Shown here piece after piece: positions 26,206 through 35,777 of a DNA stretch of 51,109 bases. Position numbers and translations under genes: made by a program. The stretch spans positions 1 through 51,109 of the forward strand of contig PXRR01000008.1 in NCBI GenBank assembly GCA_003021975.1, read 5' to 3'. This DNA comes from Halobacteriales archaeon QS_5_70_17 (lineage in GTDB: Archaea > Halobacteriota > Halobacteria > Halobacteriales > Haloarculaceae). Under the pieces are notes generated by a model that saw only the letters and a list, made by a program, of their open reading frames with translations, was not told the origin of the DNA and did not search any database. Position 1 is the first letter of the stretch. Each line of letters opens with the position of its first letter.

Positions 26206-26218
26206 ACCATTGAATGGT
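26206..26218. promoter_or_regulatory. Candidate PhaR operator, upstream
   Basis: ACCATTGAATGGT is a palindrome with 6-base arms around a central G. A further single ACCAT half-site lies at 26196-26200. It lies between the phaRP promoter and the divergent hydratase gene and could serve both. Confidence 0.5.
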
Positions 26219-26308
26219 GAGCGGCGTCCTATCTCCGATAGACTTTAGTTCTCCTATAGATAACAGTATAGGCGCACAGAATGGCGACCGTTGCACATCC
26301 GAGCCGCG

Positions 26309-26316
26309 ATTTTAAT
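26309..26316 (+). promoter_or_regulatory. TATA box of the MaoC-type hydratase gene
   Basis: ATTTTAATAC around 26309-26318 has an AT core centred about 33 bases before ATG 26346. It decides between the two candidate starts. Confidence 0.55.
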
Positions 26317-26345
26317 ACGGTATGAGTCGAAGATCAAGCACCAGG

Positions 26346-26993
26346 ATGAGTTCCAGTCCGTATCCATCACTCCTCGACGCGTGGACGCGCACGTCGGGGT
26401 ACGTCCTCGAGGGGGTACTCGCAGCCAACCGGGCGACCGCCGCCGCCTTCGGCGTCCCGGTCGGCGACCGGGCGACGAACGGGAAAGCCGCCGTCGGCTC
26501 GAACGACGCGGACGACGGCTCAGCCGACCGCGCGGTCGAGGACCGGATCGAACCGGACGCCGACCTCGACGAGTGGAACGTCGACCTAGAGGTGGGCGAC
26601 CGCCTGGCCGTCGGCGACAGCGTCCGGTTCGGCAAGACCATCACCGACGACGACGTGACTCGGTTTGCCAGCGCGAGCGGCGACACCAACCCGATCCACC
26701 TCGACGAGGACTACGCCACCGACACGCGCTTCGGCGGTCGGATCGTGCACGGGACGCTCGTCTCGGGGCTGATCAGTGCCGCGCTCGCCCGACTGCCGGG
26801 GGACGTGATCTACCTCGCCCAGGACTCGGAGTTCCTCAAGCCCGTCCGCATCGGCGATCGGGTCACTGCCGACGTGGAGGTCGCCGAGGACTTCGGCGAC
26901 GGTCGCTACCGGCTCGACACGCGGGTCGTCGACGACGGTGACGAAGTCGTCGTCGACGGCGAGGCCGTCATTCTCATCGACGACTCCGCCTGA
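26346..26993 (+). CDS. MaoC-type (R)-enoyl-CoA hydratase
   Basis: A 215-residue hotdog-fold protein. An N-terminal phasin-like region (residues 1-60, SLLDAWTRTSGYVLEGVLAA) precedes the MaoC domain with the hydratase motif FASASGDTNPIHLDEDYATD (catalytic Asp and His) and FGGRIVHGTLVSGLISAAL. Such enzymes turn enoyl-CoA from beta-oxidation into (R)-3-hydroxyacyl-CoA for PHA. It is divergent from phaR. The start at 26346 is chosen because the TATA box TTTTAATA (26309-26316) is about 30 bases upstream; ATG 26322 would be too close to it. Confidence 0.88.
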   Translation: MSSSPYPSLLDAWTRTSGYVLEGVLAANRATAAAFGVPVGDRATNGKAAVGSNDADDGSADRAVEDRIEPDADLDEWNVDLEVGDRLAVGDSVRFGKTITDDDVTRFASASGDTNPIHLDEDYATDTRFGGRIVHGTLVSGLISAALARLPGDVIYLAQDSEFLKPVRIGDRVTADVEVAEDFGDGRYRLDTRVVDDGDEVVVDGEAVILIDDSA

Positions 26994-26997
26994 CCGC

Positions 26998-27516
26998 TCA
27001 CTTCTCGACGGTCAACAGCGCGACCCGCTCGCAGACCAGCGCCTCCAGGGTCGCGTCGGTCGCCGCCCGCTCGCGGTCGGTGATCCCGAAGAACTCCCGG
27101 AGTCGCCCGGGATCGCTCTCGGAGAGGGCTTCGCCCGGTTCGAAGGTTGCCAGGCCCCGGACCGCCTCGGCCGCCGCGCGCTCGCGGTCCGCCCCGTCCT
27201 CGCCGCGCTCGCCGGCGTCCACGAGAACGACGGTCGGCCGAGCGCCCTCTCCGACGCCCATCTCCAGCGCCCGGTCGATCTGCCGCCGACCGGCGGCGTA
27301 CAGCAGGACCTCGACCGCCCGGTCGCGGGCGATGGCCTCGCCGCGCTCGCGGGCCCGGTCGGCCAGCGCGACCGCCTGCCGGAGGTGGTCGGCGCCGGCG
27401 ACGTACCTGGCGTCGAAGGCCTGGACCGCACAGCCCCGGTCGGCGCCGATCGCGGCCAGTTCCTCGACGAACGCGTCGACGTCGTCGACGGTCGCCGTCC
27501 CCTCGACGAGTTCCAT
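26998..27516 (-). CDS. cgi121: KEOPS complex subunit Cgi121
   Basis: A 172-residue subunit of KEOPS, which makes the t6A modification at position 37 of ANN-decoding tRNAs; Cgi121 binds the tRNA CCA end. Family-like segments are VQAFDARYVAGADHLRQAVA, EVLLYAAGRRQIDRALEMGV and PTVVLVD. The last 30 residues (DRERAATDATLEALVCERVA, LLTVEK) are a typical Cgi121 C-terminus. The start overlaps the hel308 stop as TGATG, so the two are translationally coupled. It is convergent with the hydratase gene, with a 4-base gap. Confidence 0.88.
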   Translation of the reverse strand: MELVEGTATVDDVDAFVEELAAIGADRGCAVQAFDARYVAGADHLRQAVALADRARERGEAIARDRAVEVLLYAAGRRQIDRALEMGVGEGARPTVVLVDAGERGEDGADRERAAAEAVRGLATFEPGEALSESDPGRLREFFGITDRERAATDATLEALVCERVALLTVEK

Positions 27517-29783
27517 CAGAAGTCACCCAGGCTCGACTGGTCGTCCCGGTCGCCGCCGCCCGGGCCGACGGCCGCCGAGTCCGATCCCGACTCGGCGTCG
27601 GGTGCGGCGCTCGCGTCGGCGCTCACGCCGTCCATCGAGGTGTCCTCGCGCCCCGCGTTCTTTAGGACCGTCTCGGCGGTTCCCCGGCGCCCGCGCAGCG
27701 CGCCCAGCACGACCGACTTGTCGGCGCTCCGGAGCGCCGCGCGGTCGGTGACGCCGGCGTCGTAGAGCCGTCGCGCCCGCTTGCGGCCGACGCCCCGGAC
27801 CCCCGCGAGGTCGATCAGTTCCTCGCTCACGCCGTGGCGGACCCGCACCCGGGCCTCTCGGACCGCCGGCGCGGAGCCGAGATCGAGTTCGCCCGCCAGC
27901 CGCTCGGCGGCGCTCAGCAGCCACTCGGCGGTGTCGACCTTCCCGCGGACGTCGCCGGGACCGACGCCGTAGCGCTCGGCGATGCGGTCCTCCTCGACTT
28001 CCTCGGCCCAGTCTTCGAGCATCCGGGCGGTCTTCAGCGCCGACAGCCAATCCTCCCACCGCCCCTCCTCGAACTCGCTGGGGATCGCGCCCAGCAGTTC
28101 CTCCTCGCGCTCGTGGGCCAGCATGGTGTACTCCTCGCGGTCGCCCGACCGGAGGTAGAGCTCGTACATGTCGGGCGTCCGGCAGACGAGGTGGTACAGC
28201 CCCAGCGCGCTCGGCCGGCCGTCGCCGTCCCGCACCCCGTCGATGATCTCGGCGGCGCTCATCGGGTCGAGGTAGAGCCGCGAGACGGTGTGGCCCAGCG
28301 ACGTCGCCGTCAGGTCGTCGCCGTCCCGCTCGAGGAAGTCGTTGGCGACGAGGTAGGCGATCACGTCCTCGGTGACCCGCTCGAGGCGGCCCTGCTCGTC
28401 GGTCTGGGTCGCGTACAGCGTCCGGTCGAGGAAGGCCAGCAGCTCCTCCCGGGACCCCGCGAACCCCGAGGCGACCGTCGCCAGCACGTGGGTCCGCAGG
28501 GCGGGTTCGGCCGCCAGTTTCGACTCGACGGCCTCGGGGTCGGCCCAGACGTACCGCTCGAACAGTTCGTCGAGTTCGTCGTGGCTGTTGGCGAGCAACA
28601 GCGCCTCGCCGTAGGGATCCAGCCCCGGCCGGCCCGCGCGCCCGAACATCTGGTGGACCTCCAGCACGGACAGGGGCTTCATCCCGCCGACCGAGCCGTC
28701 GTAGCGCCGCCAGTCGCGGACGACGACCCGCCGCGAGGGCGTGTTGACGCCGGCCGCGAGCGTCGGCGTCGCGCTGACGACCTTGATCAGGCGGTCGCGG
28801 AAGGCGTCCTCGACCAGCGAGCGGTGCTCGGGGGCACAGCCCGCGTGGTGGAAGGCGGCGCCCCGCTCGACAGCCGCCGCGAGGTCGTCGCTGGTTTCGG
28901 TGTCGCTGACCCCGCGGATCTCCTCGGCGACGGCCGCCAGCCGCTCTTCCTCCTCGGGAGTGAGCGCCTCCCCCGTCACGCCCGCCAGCCGCTTCGCCGC
29001 CCCCTCGGCGTTGCGCCGCGAGTTGACGAACACGAGCGTCGAGCCGTCCTCGTCCAGGGTGTCCCGGACGATGGCCGCGGTCGGTTTCTCGTTGCCCCGA
29101 ACCGGGAGCTCCCGCTTGTCGCCGTCGTCGAAGTGCAGCGCCTGCCCGTAGTGGACCCCCTTCCGGAGGTCGATCGGTCGCCAGTCGGAGTCCACCAGCG
29201 CGGCGTCGAGCCACTCGGCGATGGCGCCGGCGTTGCCGATGGTCGCCGACAGCGCGACGGTCTGCAGCGACGGGTTGAGCCGGCGGAGCTTCGCCAGCGT
29301 GACTTCGAGCGTCGGGCCGCGGCTGGGGTCGTCGACCAGGTGGACCTCGTCGGCGACGACACACGAGAGGTCCCGCAGCCAGGGGGCGTCGTTGCGCACC
29401 AGCGAGTCGACCTTCTCGCTGGTGGCGACGATCAGGTCACAGGACGCCAGCCACTCGCCCTCGGCCTCGTAGTTGCCCGTCGCCACCCCGACCGAGAGGC
29501 CGTACCGCTCGTACTCGGCGAACTCCTCGCGCTTCTCGCTGGCCAGCGCCCGCAGCGGGACGATGTACAGGGCCGTCCCGCCCCGGGCGACGCTCGACAG
29601 CATCGCGAGTTCGGCGATCAGCGTCTTCCCGCTGGCGGTCGGCACCGAGGCGACGAGGCTCTCGCCCTCGGTGACGCCCGCCTCGACGGCCTCTGCCTGG
29701 GGCGGATACAGTTCCTCGATCCCCCCCTCCCGGAGGTGGTCCGGCAGCCACTCCGGCACTCCGGCGACGTCCGCGACGTTCAT
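27516..29783 (-). CDS. hel308: ATP-dependent DNA helicase Hel308
   Basis: A 755-residue Ski2-type 3'-5' helicase that acts at stalled forks. Motif Q/I is [13 protein letters not shown] and [14 protein letters not shown]. Motif II is [11 protein letters not shown] (DEVH), motif [20 protein letters not shown] and motif [16 protein letters not shown]. The ratchet helical domain follows, and a helix-hairpin-helix ([20 protein letters not shown]) lies near residue 680. The last 30 residues are a Gly/Asp-rich tail ending QSSLGDF, a PCNA-binding-like QxxLxxF motif. The start at 29783 has a TATA box (GTTTAAAT, 29808-29815) at leaderless spacing; 28 codons further upstream are not used. Confidence 0.95.
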   Translation of the reverse strand: MNVADVAGVPEWLPDHLREGGIEELYPPQAEAVEAGVTEGESLVASVPTASGKTLIAELAMLSSVARGGTALYIVPLRALASEKREEFAEYERYGLSVGVATGNYEAEGEWLASCDLIVATSEKVDSLVRNDAPWLRDLSCVVADEVHLVDDPSRGPTLEVTLAKLRRLNPSLQTVALSATIGNAGAIAEWLDAALVDSDWRPIDLRKGVHYGQALHFDDGDKRELPVRGNEKPTAAIVRDTLDEDGSTLVFVNSRRNAEGAAKRLAGVTGEALTPEEEERLAAVAEEIRGVSDTETSDDLAAAVERGAAFHHAGCAPEHRSLVEDAFRDRLIKVVSATPTLAAGVNTPSRRVVVRDWRRYDGSVGGMKPLSVLEVHQMFGRAGRPGLDPYGEALLLANSHDELDELFERYVWADPEAVESKLAAEPALRTHVLATVASGFAGSREELLAFLDRTLYATQTDEQGRLERVTEDVIAYLVANDFLERDGDDLTATSLGHTVSRLYLDPMSAAEIIDGVRDGDGRPSALGLYHLVCRTPDMYELYLRSGDREEYTMLAHEREEELLGAIPSEFEEGRWEDWLSALKTARMLEDWAEEVEEDRIAERYGVGPGDVRGKVDTAEWLLSAAERLAGELDLGSAPAVREARVRVRHGVSEELIDLAGVRGVGRKRARRLYDAGVTDRAALRSADKSVVLGALRGRRGTAETVLKNAGREDTSMDGVSADASAAPDAESGSDSAAVGPGGGDRDDQSSLGDF

Positions 29784-29893
29784 TGCGAGTAGGTTGTCCG
29801 TCACCGGGTTTAAATGGTCGGCCGCCGCCCCGGAACTGCAATCGCCGGTCGGCCGAGCGTCAACCATTTGCGCCCGTCCGCCGAAGCGCCCCC

Positions 29894-30142
29894 ATGCGCA
29901 TCGAGTACGACCGGGACACCTGCATCGGGATGTTCCAGTGCGTCGCCGAGTGGGACGGCTTCTCGGAGGACCAGGACGCCGGCAAAGCCGTCCTCGAGGG
30001 CGGCGAGGAGGCCGAGGGCGAGGAGGACCTGTTCGTCCGCGAGATCCCCGAGGACGAGGAACTGGACGCGAAGTTCGCCGCCCGGGCCTGCCCCGTCGAC
30101 GCCATCGCGGTCTACGACGACGGCGAGCAGATCATCCCCTGA
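29894..30142 (+). CDS. Small ferredoxin, probably [3Fe-4S]
   Basis: An 82-residue monocluster ferredoxin for low-potential electron transfer in the cytoplasm. The cluster motif is CIGMFQC (Cys10 and Cys16) with Cys66 in ARACPVDAI. The middle Cys of the usual CxxCxxC is Met13, so only three ligands are present, as expected for a [3Fe-4S] cluster. Between them lies an acidic insert (residues 36-58) typical of halophilic proteins. The start at 29894 ([10 protein letters not shown]) is close to the family N-terminus; the upstream in-frame ATG at 29783 is antisense to hel308. Confidence 0.9.
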   Translation: MRIEYDRDTCIGMFQCVAEWDGFSEDQDAGKAVLEGGEEAEGEEDLFVREIPEDEELDAKFAARACPVDAIAVYDDGEQIIP

Positions 30143-30190
30143 CGGGAGGCCGGCGACCGCGAACCGCCGGGGGGAATTCCGCCGTCGCCC

Positions 30191-31111
30191 TCACTCCTCG
30201 TCGATCTCGGCGTACTGATCCGAGAGCTTCTCGGCGGCGTCGTCGAGCTGGTCGCGCTCGAACTCCGTGAGGTCCCAGTCGACGACCTCCTCGACGCCGT
30301 CGCCGCCGAGTTTGACCGGGACACCCAGCCCGACGTCGTCGTAGCCGTACTCGCCGTCGAGGACGACGCTCCCGGGGAGGACGGCGCCGGTGTCCCGGAG
30401 GACGGCCTCGACCATGTGGGCGACGCCCGTCGCGGGTCCCCACTCGGTGGCGCCCTTGCGCTCGATGACGTTCATCGCCGACTCCTGGAGGTTCTCGAGG
30501 ATGCGCTCGCGCTCGTCCTCGGAGAACTCGGGGTCGCGGCCGCCGACGCGCACCTTCGAGAAGACCGGCACCTGCGCGTCGCCGTGCTCGCCGAGGATCG
30601 TCGCCTCGACGTTCCGCACGGGGACGCCGAACTCCTCGCTCAGCACGTAGCGGAACCGCGCGGAGTCCAGGCGGCCGCCGAAGCCGATCACCTTGTGGCG
30701 GTCCCGGTCGCCCGTCTCGTAGAGGTGGCGGTTGAGCAGGTCGACGGGGTTGGACGTGGTGATCGAGACGAAGTCGTCGTTGTGCTCGGCCAGCGAGGCC
30801 CCGATGTCCTCCATGATCGGGGCGTTGTCGCCCGCGAGGTCGATCCGGGTCTGGCCGGGCCTGCGGGGGATGCCGGCGGTGATGACGACCACGTCCGACC
30901 CCGCGGTGTCCTCGTACCCCCCCTGGTAGATGGTCGTGTTCGAGCCGTAGGCGACGCCGTGGTTGGCGTCGGCGGCCTGCCCGACGGTCTCGTCTTCCTT
31001 GTCGGGGATGTCGACGAACACGAGTTCGTCCGCGATGTCACGAAGCGCGATGTTGTAGCCGGCCGCCGCGCCGACCGTGCCGGCCGCTCCGACGACGCTG
31101 ACTTTTGCCAT
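30191..31111 (-). CDS. mdh: Malate dehydrogenase, haloarchaeal LDH-like type
   Basis: A 306-residue NAD-dependent malate dehydrogenase of the citric acid cycle, related to lactate dehydrogenases. The cofactor loop is [15 protein letters not shown]. The substrate loop is [20 protein letters not shown], where Arg at the second position after Pro selects malate. [13 protein letters not shown] and the catalytic His in [16 protein letters not shown] are present. Surface residues are highly acidic, as in Haloarcula marismortui MDH. A TATA element (minus strand GTTTAACC, about 31134-31141) lies about 27 bases before the start, giving a leaderless mRNA. Confidence 0.95.
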   Translation of the reverse strand: MAKVSVVGAAGTVGAAAGYNIALRDIADELVFVDIPDKEDETVGQAADANHGVAYGSNTTIYQGGYEDTAGSDVVVITAGIPRRPGQTRIDLAGDNAPIMEDIGASLAEHNDDFVSITTSNPVDLLNRHLYETGDRDRHKVIGFGGRLDSARFRYVLSEEFGVPVRNVEATILGEHGDAQVPVFSKVRVGGRDPEFSEDERERILENLQESAMNVIERKGATEWGPATGVAHMVEAVLRDTGAVLPGSVVLDGEYGYDDVGLGVPVKLGGDGVEEVVDWDLTEFERDQLDDAAEKLSDQYAEIDEE

Positions 31112-31356
31112 AGTCTAACGCTCCACTGGCCGGGGGTTAAACGCTTCGAAACCCCCGCTCGATGCCGAATACGGCGGTTTACAGCGGTTGAGCGATCGGC
31201 GCGGCTGGTTGAGGGTGTCATCCGTTGCCTCTCGGAAGGTTGACACTTCCCGCTCCGGTCGGCGGCTCGGGGGGAACAGCGAGGGCCGCCCCGCGGCGTC
31301 GGTTCCTCTCGTCGCCCGTCGCAGTGCTTTTCGGCGCCCGCCGACTCCTAGCGGGC

Positions 31357-32097
31357 ATGAGCGAGTTCGACAAGGAGGCCGAGCGGGAGAAGCTCCGCGA
31401 GCAGTTCGCCGAGGACGAGGACCGGGCGGACACACAGCGGATGAGCGAACTCCTGCTGAAGGGAGCGACGATGACCAACCGGCACTGCGACGACTGCGGC
31501 GATCCGATCTTCCGGTGGGAGGGCGAGGAGTTCTGTCCCACCTGCTCGGCGGCCGCTGGAACCGGAGAACCGACGGCTGACGCGCCCACGGACGCGGGCG
31601 CTAGCTCGGTCGCGAACCCGAGTGCGAGTGAGGAACCGGAAGCGGGGACGCCGACCGCCGAGGGCGCGGACCCGAGTACCGGAGCGGTCCCGGACCCGGA
31701 TGCCGCGCCCGGAACTCCCGCCGGGACGCCCTCGACCGACGAGAGCGCGTTTCCGGCCGGCGGTCCGAGCGACCCCGACGCGGAGGCGGGGCCGACCGAC
31801 CGGACCGGCGGGACGCCGACGGGGTCCGCGGACGCGCCCGCCGACGTCGCGCCCGAGACTGCGACGACCGCGACCGCCGCGGCCGCCGGGAGCGGCGAAC
31901 GGACCGCGTCGGGCGCGACCGACCCGGCCGGCGCGATGACCGACCTCGGCGAGGCGCGCGCGTCGCTCTCCCGGACCGTGACCCGACTGGCCCGCGAGGC
32001 CGAGCGGACCGACGACCTCGCGCGCGCCCGGGAGTACCTCGACGCCGTCGCGGACGCGGCCGACGCCCTGGCGGCCGTCCGCGACGCCGAGCGCTAA
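31357..32097 (+). CDS. Zinc-ribbon protein of the Sjogren syndrome/scleroderma autoantigen 1 (SSSCA1) family
   Basis: A 246-residue protein. The N-terminal 65 residues are the SSSCA1-type domain: RMSELLLKGATMTNRHCDDC, with the zinc ribbon CDDCGDPIFRW...EEFCPTC (four Cys). Residues about 70-195 are low-complexity Pro/Thr/Ala/Gly/Asp-rich and probably disordered. Residues about 195-246 form a helical region (EARASLSRTVTRLAREAERT). The function of the archaeal family is not established. The start follows GCGGGC at 31357. The intergenic stretch 31112-31356 holds the divergent mdh promoter and otherwise nothing I recognise. Confidence 0.85.
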   Translation: MSEFDKEAEREKLREQFAEDEDRADTQRMSELLLKGATMTNRHCDDCGDPIFRWEGEEFCPTCSAAAGTGEPTADAPTDAGASSVANPSASEEPEAGTPTAEGADPSTGAVPDPDAAPGTPAGTPSTDESAFPAGGPSDPDAEAGPTDRTGGTPTGSADAPADVAPETATTATAAAAGSGERTASGATDPAGAMTDLGEARASLSRTVTRLAREAERTDDLARAREYLDAVADAADALAAVRDAER

Positions 32098-32127
32098 CCT
32101 GACGGTCCTGCCGTCCTCGGGGTTCGT

Positions 32128-33063
32128 ATGGGAACTGCCACCGACGCCAGCACCGAGGACGTCACCGCCGACGACGGTACCCGACTCCGCCTCCGGAAGC
32201 GCGCCCCGGCCGCCGGCGCCGAGACGGCCGTCCTGTTCGTCCACGGCGCGACCTACCCGGGCGGACCCGTCTTCGACCTCGAGGGCGCCTCCTGGCTCGC
32301 CGCCTGCGCCCGCCGGGGACGGGCGGGCTATGCCGTCGACCTCCGCGGGTACGGGGACAGCGAGGCGCCGCCGGAACTCGACGCCGCCCCCGGCGACCAC
32401 TCGCCGGTCGTCCGCGCCGACCGCGCGGCCGGCGACGTCGCGGCCGCCCTCGAACGCGTCCGCGAGTCCCACGGGCGCGTCCACCTCGTGGGCTACTCGT
32501 GGGGGACGATGGTCTGCGGGCGCCTGCTGTCGACCCGGGATCCGGGGGTCGCGTCGCTGACGCAGTTCGCGCCGGTCTACTCCTTCCCCGACGGTCTCGC
32601 GCTGGCGGCCGACGACAGCGCCTACCGGACGGTCTCCGAGCGCGGGGTGCGCGAGCGGTGGAACGCCCACTTCGAGGGGGCTGGCGACCCCGACGGCTAC
32701 CGCGACCCCGCAGCGATGGACGCCTTCTGGACGGCGCTGACCGCCACCGGACAGGCCGTCGAGCGCGAGGGAAAGACCGTCGTCCGCGCACCCAACGGCA
32801 CGCTCGCAGACATGAGCGCCGCTGCGGACGGCGACCCGCCGTACGACCCCGCCGACGTCGACGCGCCGGCGCTGGTCGCCCGCGGATCGCTCGACGACAG
32901 CGCCACTCGCGCCGACGCGCTGGGCGTCTACGACGCGCTCGGTGCCCGCGAGGACCGCAGGGAGTACGCCGAGGTCGCCGGCGGGAGCCACTTCCTCCCC
33001 GTCGAGCGGCGCCGGGGGGCGCTGTTCGACGCGGTCGCGGGCTTTCACGACCGCTGCGAGTGA
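32128..33063 (+). CDS. Alpha/beta-hydrolase
   Basis: A 311-residue hydrolase. The oxyanion-hole region is LFVHGATYPGG, the nucleophile elbow is VGYSWGTMVCG (catalytic Ser in GYSWG), and the C-terminal His is in EVAGGSHFLPVE. DLRGYGDSEAPPEL fits the family. The lid region between residues about 140 and 240 is larger than in minimal members. The substrate is unknown; esterase or lipase-like activity on small molecules is plausible. It follows the zinc-ribbon gene by 30 bases on the same strand and is convergent with hef. Confidence 0.88.
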   Translation: MGTATDASTEDVTADDGTRLRLRKRAPAAGAETAVLFVHGATYPGGPVFDLEGASWLAACARRGRAGYAVDLRGYGDSEAPPELDAAPGDHSPVVRADRAAGDVAAALERVRESHGRVHLVGYSWGTMVCGRLLSTRDPGVASLTQFAPVYSFPDGLALAADDSAYRTVSERGVRERWNAHFEGAGDPDGYRDPAAMDAFWTALTATGQAVEREGKTVVRAPNGTLADMSAAADGDPPYDPADVDAPALVARGSLDDSATRADALGVYDALGAREDRREYAEVAGGSHFLPVERRRGALFDAVAGFHDRCE

Positions 33064-33142
33064 ACCTGAACCGGTCCCGGACCGGAGCCTCCGGAGTCCG
33101 TGCCGCTCCCCGATCGTCGCCCGCGGCTCACCGCGGACCCGC

Positions 33143-35662
33143 TCACCCGTAGTCGCTGCCGACGACCTCTCGGATCCGCTCGGCGGTGACTTCCCCGACG
33201 CCCTCCACGTCGAGCAGGTCCTCCTCGCCGGCGGTCATCACCCCCTCGACGCTCCCGAACGCCTCCAGCAGCGACCGGGCGGTCACCGGGCCGATGTCGG
33301 CGATGGAACTGACGACGTACTCCTGTTGCTCGGGGAGCGTCTTGGCGGCCTTCTCGCCGTGGACCGACACCTCGCGGTCGCTCGTCTCCTGCTCGCGGCG
33401 GGCGACGGTCTCGAGCAGGTCGGCGGTGTCGTCCTCGCCGTCGGTGCGCAACACGGAGGCGCCGAAGTCGACCGCCAGCGCGGCCAGCGCGCCCCGGATC
33501 GCGTTGGGGTGGACGTTGCGGGACTCGTAGAGGCGCTCGCCCTCGATGATCACGACCGGCCGGGCGTAGTGACGCGCCGCGTCGCCGACCTGCTCGAACA
33601 GCGAGCGGTCGCCGCCGACCAGCGTGTCCAGGAAGTCCTCGACGGACTTGCGCTCGACGACGACCCGATCCGAGAGGACGTAGTCGCCGACCGCGAGCGT
33701 CTCTAAGCGCGTCTCGATCTCTTCCCGGGTCGAGAGGTCGCGGGCGATGGTCGCGTCGAGTTCCCGCTGGTCGGCGACCACCTCGACCGCGCTCCCGTCG
33801 GCGCCCGCCGTCGCGACGGTCCCCTCGGGTTCGGACCCGGTACCGGACTCCGACTCGGAACGAGCGTTCTCTGCGTCCGGCCCCTCCTCCGGGGCGAACG
33901 CGTCTAGTCCCGACTGGCCGTCGTCCGCCCCCGTCCCCGCCCCGGCGCGTTCGGATCCGCGCCCGGCGGCCGCCCCGCTCTCGCCGTCCCCGGGGGCTGC
34001 GGAGTCGCAGTCGCAGTCGCGCTCGCGCTCCCGGTCGCGGCGGCCCTCCTCAGTCTCGTCGTAGGCGCCCAGCGACTCCTGGTCGCCGGCGCCGAGTTCG
34101 TCGTTGACCTCGTCGACGGCGCCTTTCAGTTCCCGGAGTTCCTCCTCCATGCGCTTCTGCTCGCGGCGGGCGATCCAGAAGTACGCCTCGTCGCGGGTGT
34201 CCTCGGCCAGCAGGACGTGGACCTTCCCCTCGGTCTGGCGGCCGGTCCGACCCTTCCGCTGGATGGCCCGGATCCCCTTGGGCACCGGCTCGTAGAACAA
34301 CACGAGGTCGACCTCCGGGACGTCCAGGCCCTCCTCGGCGACGCTGGTAGAGACCAGCACCTCGAACTCGCCGTCCCGGAACGCCTCGAGGGCGGCCTGC
34401 TGTTCGGTCTGGGTCATCCCGTCGGAGCCCTCCTTGTCGCCCTGGCCGACGAACTTCCGGGCCTCGAAGTGCTCGCCGAGGAACTCCGTCAGCGTCTCGG
34501 CGGTGTCCCGGGACTCGGTGAACACGATGACCCGCTCGCCGCCCTCGATGCCCAGCGTCTGGGCCAGCAGGATCCGCGTCCGGCGGAACTTCGGGTGGAG
34601 GTCGTCGTAGGCCTCCGCGCGGCGCATCGCCTCCTGGACGCGGGGCTCGGAGACGAACCGCTGGGCGGCCTTCGAGGCGCCCGAGGAGCGGGCGGCGTTG
34701 CGCTGTCGCTCGAAGTAGCGCCGCAGCGACTCGACGGACTGCGTCTCGACGAGTTCGACCGCGCGCCGCAGCTTCATGATCTCGGCGTGGGCGGACATCC
34801 CCTGGTACCCGTCGGCGTTGTCGGCGTTGATCATCCGCTGGAGCTTCCCCCGGATCTCGTTGAGGTCCCGTTGGGACATCTGGGGGTCCGTGGAGCCGGT
34901 CACGTCGATCTCCTTGAGCGCCGCCAGGCGCTCCTCGATCACCTCGTTGAGCGCGTCCCGGATCTCGATGACCGTCTCGGGGAGTTCCACCCGCTCCCAC
35001 TCGACGTCCGTCCGGTGGGTGTACTCCCCGACGTCGGCGTCGCGCTCGGTCATCACCTCGACGGCGTCGAGCCCGAGGTTCTCACAGACCGTCAGGATCT
35101 CCTCCTCGTCGCCCCCGGGAGAGGCGCTCATCCCCGTCACGAGCGGGTCGGCGGCGTCGTCGTGGTACCGCTCGGCGATGTAGTTGTACGCGTAGTCGCC
35201 GGTCGCGCGGTGGCACTCGTCGAAGGTGCAGTGGGTGACCTCGCGCAGCGACACCCGGTTGCCCACGAGGTCGTTCTCGACGACCTGAGGGGTGGCAACG
35301 ACCACGCGGGCGGACTCCCAGAGGTCCGCGCGGTCGTCCGGGCGGACCTCGCCGGTGAACACGACCACCTCGTCGTCGGGGGTCTCGAGGGCCTCGCGGT
35401 AGAACTCGGCGTGCTGCTGGACCAGCGGCTTCGTCGGCGCGAGCAGCAGCGACTTCCCGCCGACCTCGTGGAGCCGTCGGGCGGTCACCAGCAGGCTGAC
35501 GGCGGTCTTGCCCAGGCCCGTCGGCAGGCAGACCAGCGTGTGGCCGGCCAGCGCGCGCTCGGCGAGTTCGACCTGGTACTCCCGGCGCTGGAGGTGACCG
35601 GGGGTCACCAACGGCTCCTCGACGGTCTCTCCCTCGCCGCCGCCCTCGCCGGTGGCTGCCAT
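33143..35662 (-). CDS. hef: Fork-processing helicase/nuclease Hef
   Basis: An 839-residue FANCM/XPF homologue that unwinds and cleaves stalled or branched DNA. The N-terminal SF2 helicase has Walker A CLPTGLGKTAVSLL, a DECH box (CTFDECHRATGDYAYN), TGMSASPGG and a final GRTGRQTEGKVHVL motif. A linker (residues about 540-620) is acidic and low-complexity and contains QSGLDAF, a PCNA-binding-like motif. The C-terminal ERCC4 nuclease has VVVERKSVEDFL (ERKxxxD), and tandem helix-hairpin-helix follows (IADIGPVTARSLLEAFGSV, LLDVEGVGEVTAERI). It is a single uninterrupted frame. Confidence 0.95.
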   Translation of the reverse strand: MAATGEGGGEGETVEEPLVTPGHLQRREYQVELAERALAGHTLVCLPTGLGKTAVSLLVTARRLHEVGGKSLLLAPTKPLVQQHAEFYREALETPDDEVVVFTGEVRPDDRADLWESARVVVATPQVVENDLVGNRVSLREVTHCTFDECHRATGDYAYNYIAERYHDDAADPLVTGMSASPGGDEEEILTVCENLGLDAVEVMTERDADVGEYTHRTDVEWERVELPETVIEIRDALNEVIEERLAALKEIDVTGSTDPQMSQRDLNEIRGKLQRMINADNADGYQGMSAHAEIMKLRRAVELVETQSVESLRRYFERQRNAARSSGASKAAQRFVSEPRVQEAMRRAEAYDDLHPKFRRTRILLAQTLGIEGGERVIVFTESRDTAETLTEFLGEHFEARKFVGQGDKEGSDGMTQTEQQAALEAFRDGEFEVLVSTSVAEEGLDVPEVDLVLFYEPVPKGIRAIQRKGRTGRQTEGKVHVLLAEDTRDEAYFWIARREQKRMEEELRELKGAVDEVNDELGAGDQESLGAYDETEEGRRDRERERDCDCDSAAPGDGESGAAAGRGSERAGAGTGADDGQSGLDAFAPEEGPDAENARSESESGTGSEPEGTVATAGADGSAVEVVADQRELDATIARDLSTREEIETRLETLAVGDYVLSDRVVVERKSVEDFLDTLVGGDRSLFEQVGDAARHYARPVVIIEGERLYESRNVHPNAIRGALAALAVDFGASVLRTDGEDDTADLLETVARREQETSDREVSVHGEKAAKTLPEQQEYVVSSIADIGPVTARSLLEAFGSVEGVMTAGEEDLLDVEGVGEVTAERIREVVGSDYG

Positions 35663-35777
35663 GTGTCGCCGATATCCGGTCCGGCGGGATTAAGCGTTCG
35701 CGTACCGCGGCGGAAGTGAACCGTCGGTCCCGGCCGGACTCGTCGGCTCGCCCCCTCGTGGTCCAGCGCGGTCGGGT

